Program-made: the position numbers and the translations under genes
Origin: an uncultured Lachnospiraceae bacterium
GTDB taxonomy: Bacteria; Bacillota; Clostridia; Lachnospirales; Lachnospiraceae
Direction of reading: 5' to 3'
Assembly (NCBI GenBank): GCA_900319245.1
Contig: ONNQ01000006.1
Span: forward strand, 29,822 to 93,821
Length of the DNA: 64,000 bases
Notes under the pieces: generated by a model
Database searches by the model: none
Told to the model about the DNA's origin: nothing
What the model saw: the letters and a program-made list of their open reading frames with translations, nothing else
Shown here: piece after piece, positions 1 through 7,957 of the stretch
Layout of the letters: every line of letters starts with the position of its first letter
Position numbering within the stretch: position 1 is the first letter of the stretch

Positions 1-1129
1 TCCTCCATGCTTCCATAGACCGCCTATGCCTGAGTGCTTTGGAAGTCGTAATCAGAGTTCCGAGGGCCGCCCATATGTAAATAAGAAAACCGACTACGCC
101 TGTTTCGCACAGAAGCTGCAGATATGTGTTGTGGGAATTGAGGTATTTTGCACCGGCAGACTGCCAATCCTGATACAATTCCACAGCGTAGACCTGTTTA
201 TAACCGCCCCAGCCAATCCCCATGACCGGGTGTTTTCTGAACAGATCCAGCGCAAGCGCCCACATCTTAAATCTCGTACGTGTCTGGCTGTCGTTGCCTG
301 CTGTCATAAAGCGCATGAGGAGCATTCGGATCGCTGATACATGAAAACTCATCAGATACAGCGCCAGGGCACCCACCAACACCGCCGCGAACAATTTGAA
401 CCCTCTGCCCAGGGTCTGACGAGGGTTTGTCACAAAATAAACCACACAGAAAGCAATAACTGTAAACAGAAAATGGGCGCGCTTGGATGTTAGTATGATC
501 GCCACAAAGCTAAGGACTGTCATGATCAATGTCGGATAGTGCATTTTCCGAGCTTCTGTCACATAGTAAAGAAGACAACCGCCAAAAATAAGGAGTACAA
601 ATGCGATCATCGTTCCGTTCTGTGAATAGTGATTCTGCAGGCCAGCGCGATACCCGGCTGCGCCGCCGCTGGTACCAACGGGAATCTGTCCATACAGAGC
701 GATCATGATCTTATAGAGTCCCGGCATGACCAGGAACACATACGTTGCAATTACATTTGGCATACCAATACAGGCCATTCCTGTCAGTGCATGTTTCTGC
801 CACCGAAATCCGAACTGCGACATAAAGATGATCGATACACCCGCTAATGCTCTGACAAAAAACTGCACATAGCCGTGTGCCAAATCCTGGTTCCGGTTGA
901 AGAGGATCTCACATATGAGCAGTGCCCAAGGGATCAGCACAGCGATCTGTTTCTTACTGAGCTTTCGATCCCTAAAAAAGAGAGGCGACAAACCCAGTAC
1001 AACCAAAAAAGCCAGATAGAGATCCTTGATCATACCTGGCATAAATAGATTCATGATGGAGAAATAATTTGCGTAGGCAAGCAGAAAACCTGTTGCTATG
1101 ATAATACAGAAGTCACTCTTACACTTCAT
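1..1129 (-). CDS. O-antigen ligase/polymerase family membrane protein (Wzy_C), 3' end outside window
   Basis: Reading leftwards from an ATG at 1129 behind a GGAGG site, 376 codons stay open to the window edge, so the C-terminus is missing. The translation is a chain of hydrophobic helices. Near residues 285-345 it has the Wzy_C-type segment RTRFKMWALALDLF followed by HPVMGIGWGGY and SHNTYLQLLCETGVVGF. Proteins of this family polymerise or ligate lipid-linked glycans on the outer face of the membrane. It is the last visible gene of the glycan operon, 21 nt below the GT2 gene. Whether it acts as polymerase or ligase cannot be told from sequence. A second, unrelated-looking family member lies at 51765-53279. 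Confidence 0.85.
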   Translation of the reverse strand, partial: MKCKSDFCIIIATGFLLAYANYFSIMNLFMPGMIKDLYLAFLVVLGLSPLFFRDRKLSKKQIAVLIPWALLICEILFNRNQDLAHGYVQFFVRALAGVSIIFMSQFGFRWQKHALTGMACIGMPNVIATYVFLVMPGLYKIMIALYGQIPVGTSGGAAGYRAGLQNHYSQNGTMIAFVLLIFGGCLLYYVTEARKMHYPTLIMTVLSFVAIILTSKRAHFLFTVIAFCVVYFVTNPRQTLGRGFKLFAAVLVGALALYLMSFHVSAIRMLLMRFMTAGNDSQTRTRFKMWALALDLFRKHPVMGIGWGGYKQVYAVELYQDWQSAGAKYLNSHNTYLQLLCETGVVGFLIYIWAALGTLITTSKALRHRRSMEAWR

Positions 1130-1150
1130 TGCTGTCCTCCGTCAGAAAGG

Positions 1151-2089
1151 TCAGTAGGAAAAAGCCTTGGCCTTTACCCTGGCGTTTAGATATGGATTAA
1201 AAATCGCCCGAATCCTGTTCTTTCTTACATATTCCCTCATTCGATCGCATTCCGATACCTGTCCCCCGCATTTGGCAGCCTTCGTAAGAATCTTATTGGC
1301 AATCAGCATCTTCTTATAAATAAACACATCGCAGATCATTCGGCTGGCCTTCGGGAAATAGTCCTCTGCTCTGCATATCGACTCCCATTCGCTGAGCCAC
1401 TTGGGTTCAAATTCCGTTTGTTCCACGATCTTCTTCATGGCGCCGCATGGATTGATCAGATAATTGTATAGAGGCGCTGCGACCAGATAAAACGTGTCGC
1501 ATCTTTGGACATATTCGATGAGAAACAGCAGGTCCTCCCCAATTGTGATTGACTCATCAAAGGTCAGGCCCGTGATCAGCGCCGACCGAAACATCTTATT
1601 CCAGAGGCAAGAAGCAATGGATTCATGCAGCATGATCCCTGCAACAGTTTCCTCTCTTGCAAGATACCCGTCACCCGAGAGGTGAAGTGCTTCTCTTTTG
1701 TTGGGAAATCCGCCAATTTCCCGTTCTTCCACATCTATATACCGGTATCCGCACGCGACAAGGTCGCAGCTGTGCCTGTTCATAGCGTCCGCCATCTTCT
1801 CCACGTAATCCGGCTCCGGATAATCGTCCGCATCCACAAAGACAACGCATGTTCCGGAAACCCGCTGTAACCCGTCGTTGCGGGCTGCGGAGACGCCTCC
1901 GTTCTTCTTTTCAATTACAACCATTCTATCATCATCAAAGGAACGGATGATATCGCCCGATCTGTCCGTAGAGCCGTCGTTGATCAAAATGATCTCCAGA
2001 TCCTTGTGGGTCTGCCCCAGAATAGCTCTAAGGCATCTCTCCAAATACTTTTCCGCGTTATAAACAGGGATGATCACAGAAACTTTCAA
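1151..2089 (-). CDS. Glycosyltransferase family 2
   Basis: 312 aa GT-A fold glycosyltransferase. The N-terminus KVSVIIPVYNAEKYLERC, NDGSTD at 37-42 and the metal-binding DADD at 86-89 are the usual nucleotide-sugar binding elements. A GEDLLFL segment in the second half matches the acceptor/catalytic region of this family. No membrane helix is visible, so it should act at the cytoplasmic membrane face on a lipid-linked acceptor. The start is a TTG at 2089 with GAGGA eight bases upstream. No ATG fits, since the conserved N-terminus begins exactly there. The sugar donor and linkage cannot be predicted. Confidence 0.9.
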   Translation of the reverse strand: MKVSVIIPVYNAEKYLERCLRAILGQTHKDLEIILINDGSTDRSGDIIRSFDDDRMVVIEKKNGGVSAARNDGLQRVSGTCVVFVDADDYPEPDYVEKMADAMNRHSCDLVACGYRYIDVEEREIGGFPNKREALHLSGDGYLAREETVAGIMLHESIASCLWNKMFRSALITGLTFDESITIGEDLLFLIEYVQRCDTFYLVAAPLYNYLINPCGAMKKIVEQTEFEPKWLSEWESICRAEDYFPKASRMICDVFIYKKMLIANKILTKAAKCGGQVSECDRMREYVRKNRIRAIFNPYLNARVKAKAFSY

Positions 2090-2164
2090 ATTCTTCGTCC
2101 TCAGTCTGCAGATACCTGCCGTTTTGTCACAACACTGAACGCCGGTGCCGGCTGCAGTGCCTTC

Positions 2165-2698
2165 CTAAAACTCCTTAATCTTAGCGGCAAGGGATGGCCC
2201 CCACACTGTTCGTGCAGGAATATTGCCCTTCACGACGCTCCCGGCAGCGATCACGCAGTTATGACCTATATGTGTATCCTTCAGGATCACACAATTTGCG
2301 CCAATCCAGACGTCGTCTTCGATCACTACGGAGCCTGTCTTGTATCCAATATTGTTATTCTTATAGTCATGATCATGATCCACGATCACGACATTATTGG
2401 CAATCTTAACCCGGTTTCCAATTGTTATCCGGTTCATAGAAGTAACACTCACATTATAGCTCATAAAGGCGTACTCTCCGATCCGGATCACGCCGCCAGG
2501 CGTATGCAGGCGCACGCCTGATCGAAAATGACTGTTCTTTCCAATGTAGATCTCTCCGTCTTCGGGCTTTAAGCGGACATTTGACTCCCACCTGGGAAAC
2601 CCCGCCGCTTTGATGTGCCCCACCCCCAGGATCCCGCTCAGAATCCAGTGCGGTACCGTAACCAGTTTTTCAATGGAACGTGTGATCTTTTTATTCAA
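2165..2698 (-). CDS. Hexapeptide-repeat (left-handed beta-helix) O-acyltransferase
   Basis: 177 aa protein rich in hexapeptide repeats (for example IGENAF-like, IGNRVKIANNVVI, IEDDVWIGANCVI), with the DHDHD histidine region typical of maltose/serine/WbbJ-type acetyltransferases. Members form trimers and move an acetyl or similar group from CoA to a sugar hydroxyl. In this operon it most likely O-acetylates the glycan repeat unit. It begins with TTG at 2698, and TTGA overlaps the TGA stop of the preceding glycosyltransferase gene, which implies translational coupling. A GGGAG site lies eight bases upstream. Confidence 0.88.
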   Translation of the reverse strand: MNKKITRSIEKLVTVPHWILSGILGVGHIKAAGFPRWESNVRLKPEDGEIYIGKNSHFRSGVRLHTPGGVIRIGEYAFMSYNVSVTSMNRITIGNRVKIANNVVIVDHDHDYKNNNIGYKTGSVVIEDDVWIGANCVILKDTHIGHNCVIAAGSVVKGNIPARTVWGPSLAAKIKEF

Positions 2699-3867
2699 AG
2701 CGCCAGACTCCCTTTATACATCTCTTTATACATCTCTTTATACATCTTGAACATCCCGTCAGCCACATCCCGGATTGCATAGCCGGAACGGATTACACTT
2801 TCATAGCCGTCCATGTCCCGATGGCCTTTCCTTGCAAGAGCGGCTTGCGCCCATATTTCCGGGCTTTCCGTAAGGCTGATGAACTGCATGCTATCCTCAA
2901 TTTTAATCTCCTCTGTGATCGTATCAGATAGCACACAAGGAACGCCGGCTGCCTGGATTTCGACACAAGATACCGGCAAGCCTTCATGAAAGCTCGGCAT
3001 CACAAATACGTCCATAGCCTGATACATTCTTTCAATATCCGGCACTTCTCCCATAAAGCGAACGTAAGGTGCCAACCCCAGTTCATTCACGAGATCCCTG
3101 ACCTCCGTTTCCAGATCTCCCTTTCCGAACAAAAGGAGAACGCTCTCAGGTTCCTTTTCATGAATCTTTTCAAATATTCTAATCAAAAAGGCATGATTCT
3201 TTTGCTTGTAAAATCGTCCCACATGCCCCACGACAAACTTGTCAGCCAGCCCTAGTTCCCGCCTGACCGTTTTTCGTATCTCAGGATCGAAACGAAAACG
3301 CTCTGCATTGATCCCGTTTTTGACGATCTGTACCCCGCCTTCTCTTACCGTCTTATCTGTAAACATATATGAGGCCGCTTTTCGGGAACAGGCAAGAAGC
3401 AGGGTCGCGTTTCGCTCGAGTTGCGGTTTAAGCGCTTTGAAAACTGCCTTCTTGATCCTGGAGCGGTTGGTGTCTCCGGCGTTATGCGAGTGGACAATTC
3501 TGCAAGGTACGCCGGCTTTTCGGACCGCCGTAACCGCAAACAGATTAAAGAAAAAATTGCCGGAATTGATATGTACGATAGAATACCTGTGCTTTGTGAG
3601 AAATTGTCGCAGCCTCTTATAGAGTCCGGTCTTCCTGGTCAAGATGTTCCCCTTGATTCCCAGTTCATAGATACGGCCGCCTGCCTTTTCGATCTCCGCC
3701 CGGTGAATTCCATAAGTAGTCACATCGGGGGACAAAAAATCGAACTGCAGCTTCTCTTTGTCAATATTTGTATACACATTATAAAGAAACGACGAAACGC
3801 CGCCAAAGGTCCCGCTGCCTGAATTGATCTGCAAAACTCTGATGGGCTCTTGTCTGTTTTGATCCAT
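2695..3867 (-). CDS. Glycosyltransferase family 4 (GT-B)
   Basis: 390 aa retaining GT-B glycosyltransferase. The glycine-rich acceptor loop SGTFGGVSSFLYNVY lies near residue 19. The C-terminal domain starts around VGHVGRFYKQKNH, and the EX7E motif is seen in FHEGLPVSCVEIQAAGVP near residue 295. It should transfer a sugar from a nucleotide donor to the growing lipid-linked oligosaccharide. A GAGGAG site precedes the ATG at 3867. The gene overlaps the acyltransferase start by 4 nt. The last residues contain a tandem KEMY repeat caused by a 12-nt DNA repeat at 2713-2748, a possible slippage site. Confidence 0.9.
   Translation of the reverse strand: MDQNRQEPIRVLQINSGSGTFGGVSSFLYNVYTNIDKEKLQFDFLSPDVTTYGIHRAEIEKAGGRIYELGIKGNILTRKTGLYKRLRQFLTKHRYSIVHINSGNFFFNLFAVTAVRKAGVPCRIVHSHNAGDTNRSRIKKAVFKALKPQLERNATLLLACSRKAASYMFTDKTVREGGVQIVKNGINAERFRFDPEIRKTVRRELGLADKFVVGHVGRFYKQKNHAFLIRIFEKIHEKEPESVLLLFGKGDLETEVRDLVNELGLAPYVRFMGEVPDIERMYQAMDVFVMPSFHEGLPVSCVEIQAAGVPCVLSDTITEEIKIEDSMQFISLTESPEIWAQAALARKGHRDMDGYESVIRSGYAIRDVADGMFKMYKEMYKEMYKGSLAL
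2713..2748. repeat. 12-bp x3 tandem repeat inside GT4 3' end
   Basis: Three consecutive units of TTTATACATCTC (the last ends in T) lie at 2713, 2725 and 2737. On the minus strand they encode the repeated K-E-M-Y tail of the GT4 enzyme. The units stay in frame, so copy number change would only alter the length of the C-terminal tail. Confidence 0.9.
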
Positions 3868-3881
3868 GTTCCGGCTCCTCT

Positions 3882-4322
3882 TCAGTCGTCCTTAATAGCC
3901 TCGTTTTCGACGATCCTTAAACCCGTGGAACTGATTCCGGGCGTGTGGGGCAAAAAAACAACATCCACGCCTTTTCGACCAAGATCTTCTCTGGTCTTCT
4001 CCCATCGGGGATTTCCTTTCCAGTCGTCTCCGATGAAGATCGCATCAAAATGATATTTGAGAAGGGCCTCTTCTTTGTCCAGCGTATCAGCGATGACACA
4101 TTCATCAACCGCCTTGATATTCGCGACGATGGTCTGTCTCTCCTTCTCATGAACAACAGGCGTCTTGTGTTTATAAGATTCCACAAGTGCGTCGGAATTG
4201 ACACCTACGATCAGATGTTCACAATACGCTTTCGCGTTGTTGATCAGATTCAAATGTCCTATATGAAACATATCATATACACCTTGTGTATAGCCGACTT
4301 TGTATTTTTTCATTTCCTTCAT
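3882..4322 (-). CDS. tagD: Glycerol-3-phosphate cytidylyltransferase-like (TagD family)
   Basis: 146 aa cytidylyltransferase. GVYDMFHIGH at residues 14-23 carries the HxGH nucleotide-binding motif, and HTPGISSTGLR near residue 130 corresponds to the RTEGISTT signature of TagD. It would join CTP and glycerol-3-phosphate to give CDP-glycerol, the donor for the neighbouring glycerophosphotransferase. The first ATG lies 4 nt after the upstream stop with only a weak AAGAGA site, so expression probably depends on coupling to that gene. Other small alditol-phosphate cytidylyltransferases share the fold. The adjoining TagB-like gene favours glycerol as substrate. Confidence 0.87.
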   Translation of the reverse strand: MKEMKKYKVGYTQGVYDMFHIGHLNLINNAKAYCEHLIVGVNSDALVESYKHKTPVVHEKERQTIVANIKAVDECVIADTLDKEEALLKYHFDAIFIGDDWKGNPRWEKTREDLGRKGVDVVFLPHTPGISSTGLRIVENEAIKDD

Positions 4323-4326
4323 TCTC

Positions 4327-5475
4327 TTAATTACTGCTAATCTTGCTTTTGATCAGTTGTACGACACGCTCTGTCGCATTTCCGTCTTCCAATGATCCCA
4401 TATCCTGATGATGTAGATCCATCTGCTTTCGAAATTCTTCCGGCGCATAACTGTCGATTTCGTCTAAGAGTGCATCCATCGTCTCCGCAATCGGGAATCT
4501 CCACTTTTCGATCGGAAGGTCAAAACTCTTCTCCTGATAATATTCCTTTAAATCATAACAATACAGAAAGCAGGGACGATACGTAAACGAATAATCCCAA
4601 ATGCAGGAGGAATAGTCAGAGATCAGGATATCTGCTGTGTAGAGAAGGTCCTGCATTTCCGGATAATCCGTCGCATCCTTTACATATTCGAACGGAGTAC
4701 GGATCCTGTCTCTTACGTTGGGATGAAGCCGCACCGCAATGATCCACCTTCCGCCGAACCTCTCCACCAGCTTATCATGCAGCCTCTTGTAATCCAGCGG
4801 GTATTCCCCCTCACTCTTTCTGCTGGTTCTCCAAGTAGGCGCATAGAGAAGAAGTCTTGCTCCATCCTCATAGCCGAGCCCCTCGCGGACACGGGCCGGA
4901 ATCCTGTCGTCGTTCTGCCGGATCAAAACATCCATCCGGGGCGTACCGGGAATTACCTCCCCTGTAAAGCCCATGGATCCTCGAACTCTGCGCTCTGTCA
5001 TACTTGCAGCTCCGCTGCATACATAGGAATAGTCCCTGTGCATCTGCTGATTCACTTTGCTGGCGATACCGGTAGAACTTCCGATTTTTTTATACCCATT
5101 GCTTGCGTGCCAGGTCTGGATAAAGGTCTGCCCCTTTCGTCTGGCAAGTTCTCCATACCCCTGCACGTTGAAGACCACGACTCTTGATGTTTTGGCAAGA
5201 TAATAATACTTTAGAGATCTATATCGCACTCTCCTGATCCCGGGTTCTGTGAGATCTGCAAACTTTTCCGGCTTTTTGAAAGCCCAGATGATCTCCACTC
5301 CACTTTCCTTACTGAGCCGGTCTGAGATACACCTTGGATTGCAGGAGTATTGCTTGCCGTTAAAGCTGTAAAACATGACTCTGTTCGAGTGGATCGGACA
5401 GAGGTTGAATATATTGAGAATACACCGCAATAGGAGGATGCCCCAGTACTGTGCGTAGAGTTTCAATGTTTTCAT
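4327..5475 (-). CDS. CDP-glycerol:poly(glycerophosphate) glycerophosphotransferase family (TagB/TagF-like)
   Basis: 382 aa in the preferred reading. QTWHASNGYKKIG, YAPTWR, RLHPNV and DILISDYSSCIWDYS are the conserved blocks of the TagB/TagF family, which adds glycerol phosphate from CDP-glycerol to a lipid-linked acceptor at the cytoplasmic membrane face. The start chosen is the ATG at 5475 (GAGG four bases upstream). An in-frame TTG at 5541 behind AAGGA would add 22 residues. A TATAAT at 5557-5562 lies so close to that TTG that a transcript from it would barely include its ribosome site, which favours 5475. At this size it resembles a primer or modifying transferase more than a long-chain polymerase. 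Confidence 0.87.
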   Translation of the reverse strand: MKTLKLYAQYWGILLLRCILNIFNLCPIHSNRVMFYSFNGKQYSCNPRCISDRLSKESGVEIIWAFKKPEKFADLTEPGIRRVRYRSLKYYYLAKTSRVVVFNVQGYGELARRKGQTFIQTWHASNGYKKIGSSTGIASKVNQQMHRDYSYVCSGAASMTERRVRGSMGFTGEVIPGTPRMDVLIRQNDDRIPARVREGLGYEDGARLLLYAPTWRTSRKSEGEYPLDYKRLHDKLVERFGGRWIIAVRLHPNVRDRIRTPFEYVKDATDYPEMQDLLYTADILISDYSSCIWDYSFTYRPCFLYCYDLKEYYQEKSFDLPIEKWRFPIAETMDALLDEIDSYAPEEFRKQMDLHHQDMGSLEDGNATERVVQLIKSKISSN

Positions 5476-5720
5476 TTTACCTCGCTGTCTGTTCATATTA
5501 TTTCGGGCATAACTAAATACCTCATCCAAACCGATCTCCAACTTATTTCCTTAGGGATTATAATTCATGGGATCGGAAACTCTGAGGTAACAATAATAAT
5601 TCACCGCGTAATTCTATTTTAACTAATAAATCGGTTCTTCTCTATAAAAGAGAAGTTGAAAGAAGCGCCGCAATAGCCGTCCGTTTCAGGTTATTCCACC
5701 GTTCTCCGAGATCATCCGCT
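5476..5720 (-). other. Non-coding gap inside glycan operon
   Basis: About 245 bases without a convincing gene between the Alg13-like gene and the TagB-like gene. It holds a small stem-loop (CTTCTC/GAGAAG, 5637-5655) and a TATAAT on the minus strand at 5557-5562 with only a poor -35 partner. It may be an internal promoter that re-initiates the downstream half of the operon. Confidence 0.35.
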
Positions 5721-6224
5721 CTATTTCTCTTTCATCAGTTCATCAACGATCCTGCCGAAGTTCTCACAGAACTTCGCGTTATTACTGTTGAGAACACTTG
5801 GCATCTTCGCCGCTATATTTTCATAGTCCTTGATGATTCCACCAAGTTCATTGATATCTTCCACTACAATGATATTGCCCTGTGCCTGCGATACTCTCTC
5901 ACAGAATTCAAGCTGATGATTGTTGACATGCTCATCAAACTTTTTCTGTCTGGGAACAACCACAGGAATCTTGCCAATCTGCAGAGGCATTATAAAAGAA
6001 CTGGGGCCTCCGTGTGTGATCACAATCCGCGCTTCATCCACATACTTGATCATATCCGGGTATGAAAAGAGCTTGCTCCATTTACAATGCCTCGGCTTGT
6101 ATGTGCTGAAGCCGGTCTGGATGATCACATCTTCCGTGATCTCACCGTTCCCTTTCAGCTTATCCATATACTCAACCAGCCTGTTGAATGGCTGTTCATG
6201 AGTTCCAACAGTCACAAATATCAT
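5721..6224 (-). CDS. Alg13-like UDP-sugar binding glycosyltransferase subunit (GT28 C-terminal domain)
   Basis: 167 aa protein matching only the C-terminal half of a GT28 enzyme. It has MIFVTVGTHEQPF at the start, then THGGPSSFIMPLQIGKIPVVVPRQKKFDEHVN split over residues 91-125, the HGG and EHQ-type nucleotide-sugar binding region. Bacterial homologues (PssE/EpsE, CpsG types) pair with an Alg14-like membrane partner to add the second sugar to undecaprenyl-PP-sugar. The partner is encoded directly upstream with a 27-nt gap. Ribosome site GGAG precedes the ATG. Confidence 0.9.
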   Translation of the reverse strand: MIFVTVGTHEQPFNRLVEYMDKLKGNGEITEDVIIQTGFSTYKPRHCKWSKLFSYPDMIKYVDEARIVITHGGPSSFIMPLQIGKIPVVVPRQKKFDEHVNNHQLEFCERVSQAQGNIIVVEDINELGGIIKDYENIAAKMPSVLNSNNAKFCENFGRIVDELMKEK

Positions 6225-6251
6225 TGTTTCTCCAACCCTTGCTGCAGACAG

Positions 6252-6701
6252 TCAGAAGATGCTGCCCAGATTTATCGCCTTCGGATATACTTTCTTCATT
6301 TCCTCCCACTCGACAATGAACCGGTCTGTCACCGGATACACGATCTTACCTGTCATAGTAGGCTTGTCAATGCGGTCGAAAACCTCAATATAAATCGTCT
6401 TAGCTCCCATCATCTTTCCAAGATAGAAAAAAGGAACTGCAACTGCCGCACCCGCCGAGATGATCAGATCCGGCTTTTCTTTCTTAAGAATCCTAAGTGC
6501 TGTCTTTGTATTGAAGAGCAGTGCCTTGGCACTTCGGTTCGAAGGGAAATAGCAGGGATACACTTTTTCACCTTCCAAAAGGCTTCTGGCATCCTCCTTG
6601 TCAAAGGTAACCCAAAAGCGCTCTTTGTCTTGCCAAAAAGGCTTCAGCATATATAGATGGGTCAGGTGTCCGCCAGAGGACCCCACAAAGCAAATCTTCA
6701 T
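6252..6701 (-). CDS. Alg14-like membrane anchor/acceptor subunit of split glycosyltransferase
   Basis: 149 aa. The N-terminus MKICFVGSSGGHLTHLYML is the Alg14/PssD-type glycine-rich element, and the DLIISAGAAVAVPFFYLG segment is the membrane-associated helix region of this family. It recruits its Alg13-like partner (next gene) to the membrane, and together they transfer the second sugar of a lipid-linked repeat. The start at 6701 is chosen because the conserved domain begins there. The AAGGA site is 12 bases away, which is rather far. A longer in-frame reading to 6761 adds an unconserved head. Confidence 0.88.
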   Translation of the reverse strand: MKICFVGSSGGHLTHLYMLKPFWQDKERFWVTFDKEDARSLLEGEKVYPCYFPSNRSAKALLFNTKTALRILKKEKPDLIISAGAAVAVPFFYLGKMMGAKTIYIEVFDRIDKPTMTGKIVYPVTDRFIVEWEEMKKVYPKAINLGSIF

Positions 6702-6918
6702 AAACCGTATCAATCCTTCCGGAGATAGTAAAGGTATCCGGGGGAGTTTCCCCAGACACATTATTCTATATTATACTCCTTATATGTCTTTTCCCGCAAC
6801 TATACATTAAAAACACAGAATATTTAAAGCACACTTCCGCTCTTATACAGCTTACAGTTTATAGGATTTTTTTCAAATAAGCAAACCTTAATTATCGATT
6901 GGGGCTCTTCCGGGCACA

Positions 6919-7815
6919 TTAACGGAGCTCATCGATATATTTTCCGTCCAGAACGTCCTTGAGATACTGTCCGTACTGGTTCTTTTTCATCGTCTCATAG
7001 GTCATAAGAACATCGTCCCGAGTAATCCATTTGTTCAGGTACGCAATTTCCTCCAGGCAGGCGATCTTGCGGTGCTGGTGCTGCTCCATGGTCTTGACAA
7101 AGTTGGTCGCGTCCACAAGGCTCTCATGCGTCCCTGTATCGAGCCATGTAAAGCCCTGGCCCAGGAGCTCCACGTGAAGCCTTTCCTCTTCGAGGTAGAT
7201 CCTGTTGAGATCCGTGATCTCGTATTCGCCGCGCGCCGACGGCTTCAGTGCTTTGGCATATTCCACGACCTTCTCGTCGTAAAAATACAGGCCGGTCACG
7301 CAATAATTGCTCTTGGGATGCGCAGGCTTCTCCTCGATGCTGACAGCCTTGCCGTGCTTGTCAAACTCCACGATACCGAACCGCTCCGGGTCGTCCACGT
7401 AATATCCAAAGATCGTTGCGCCATTTCCTTCCTGCGCGTTCTGCGCGGCCGCCCGCAATCTCTTCTTGAGCCCATGTCCGGCAAAAATATTGTCGCCAAG
7501 CACCATCGCTACGGCGTCGCCCCCGATGAACTCCTCACCGATCACAAACGCCTGGGCAAGTCCGTCGGGACTGGGCTGCGCCTTGTAGGAAAGATGGATC
7601 CCGAACTGGTGCCCGTTTCCTAACAGGAGTTCAAATCGAGGCAGATCCTGCGGCGTCGAGATAATCAAAATATCACGAATTCCCGCATTCATTAAGACAG
7701 AAAGCGGATAATAGATCATCGGTTTATCATAAATGGGAAGCAGCTGCTTGGATGTCACCATCGTGAGCGGATATAATCTTGTGCCGGAACCGCCGGCCAG
7801 TACAATACCTTTCAT
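6919..7815 (-). CDS. rfbA: Glucose-1-phosphate thymidylyltransferase
   Basis: 298 aa, the normal length for RfbA/RmlA. It has the nucleotide-binding GGSGTRLYP at residues 8-16, [18 protein letters not shown] with the catalytic lysine, [10 protein letters not shown] with the metal aspartate, and [11 protein letters not shown]. It makes dTDP-glucose from dTTP and glucose-1-phosphate for dTDP-rhamnose or related sugars. The partner genes rfbB, rfbC and rfbD are not in the window. It is the first gene of the leftward glycan operon, with AGGAGG five bases before the ATG and a good promoter upstream. Confidence 0.96.
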   Translation of the reverse strand: MKGIVLAGGSGTRLYPLTMVTSKQLLPIYDKPMIYYPLSVLMNAGIRDILIISTPQDLPRFELLLGNGHQFGIHLSYKAQPSPDGLAQAFVIGEEFIGGDAVAMVLGDNIFAGHGLKKRLRAAAQNAQEGNGATIFGYYVDDPERFGIVEFDKHGKAVSIEEKPAHPKSNYCVTGLYFYDEKVVEYAKALKPSARGEYEITDLNRIYLEEERLHVELLGQGFTWLDTGTHESLVDATNFVKTMEQHQHRKIACLEEIAYLNKWITRDDVLMTYETMKKNQYGQYLKDVLDGKYIDELR

Positions 7816-7852
7816 AATGCCCTCCTATCAGTAGTCAAGGTCCTTACCAATC

Positions 7853-7881
7853 ATTATAGAAAATCCTTGTTTGTAAGGCAA
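7853..7881 (-). promoter_or_regulatory. Sigma-70-type promoter of the rfbA glycan operon
   Basis: On the minus strand TTGCCT (7881-7876), a 17-nt spacer and a perfect TATAAT (7858-7853) sit about 40 nt upstream of the rfbA start. Confidence 0.7.
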
Positions 7882-7906
7882 GACGGAGCATTCCCATACA
7901 TGCATG

Positions 7907-7950
7907 AAAGCATCTGTCCGGCGCACACAGGGGCTCCGAACAGATGCTTT
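7907..7950 (-). terminator. Stem-loop after the PrpR-like regulator gene
   Basis: Inverted repeat AAAGCATCTGT / ACAGATGCTTT flanks a GC-rich loop, directly below the regulator stop at 7958. The T-tract on the minus strand is short (CTTTCAT), so termination may be partial. Confidence 0.55.
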
Positions 7951-7957
7951 TACGTTC

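Noticed and set aside
26-847. Small plus-strand frames at the left edge
   Set aside because: They lie opposite the clear O-antigen-ligase-like reading frame on the minus strand.
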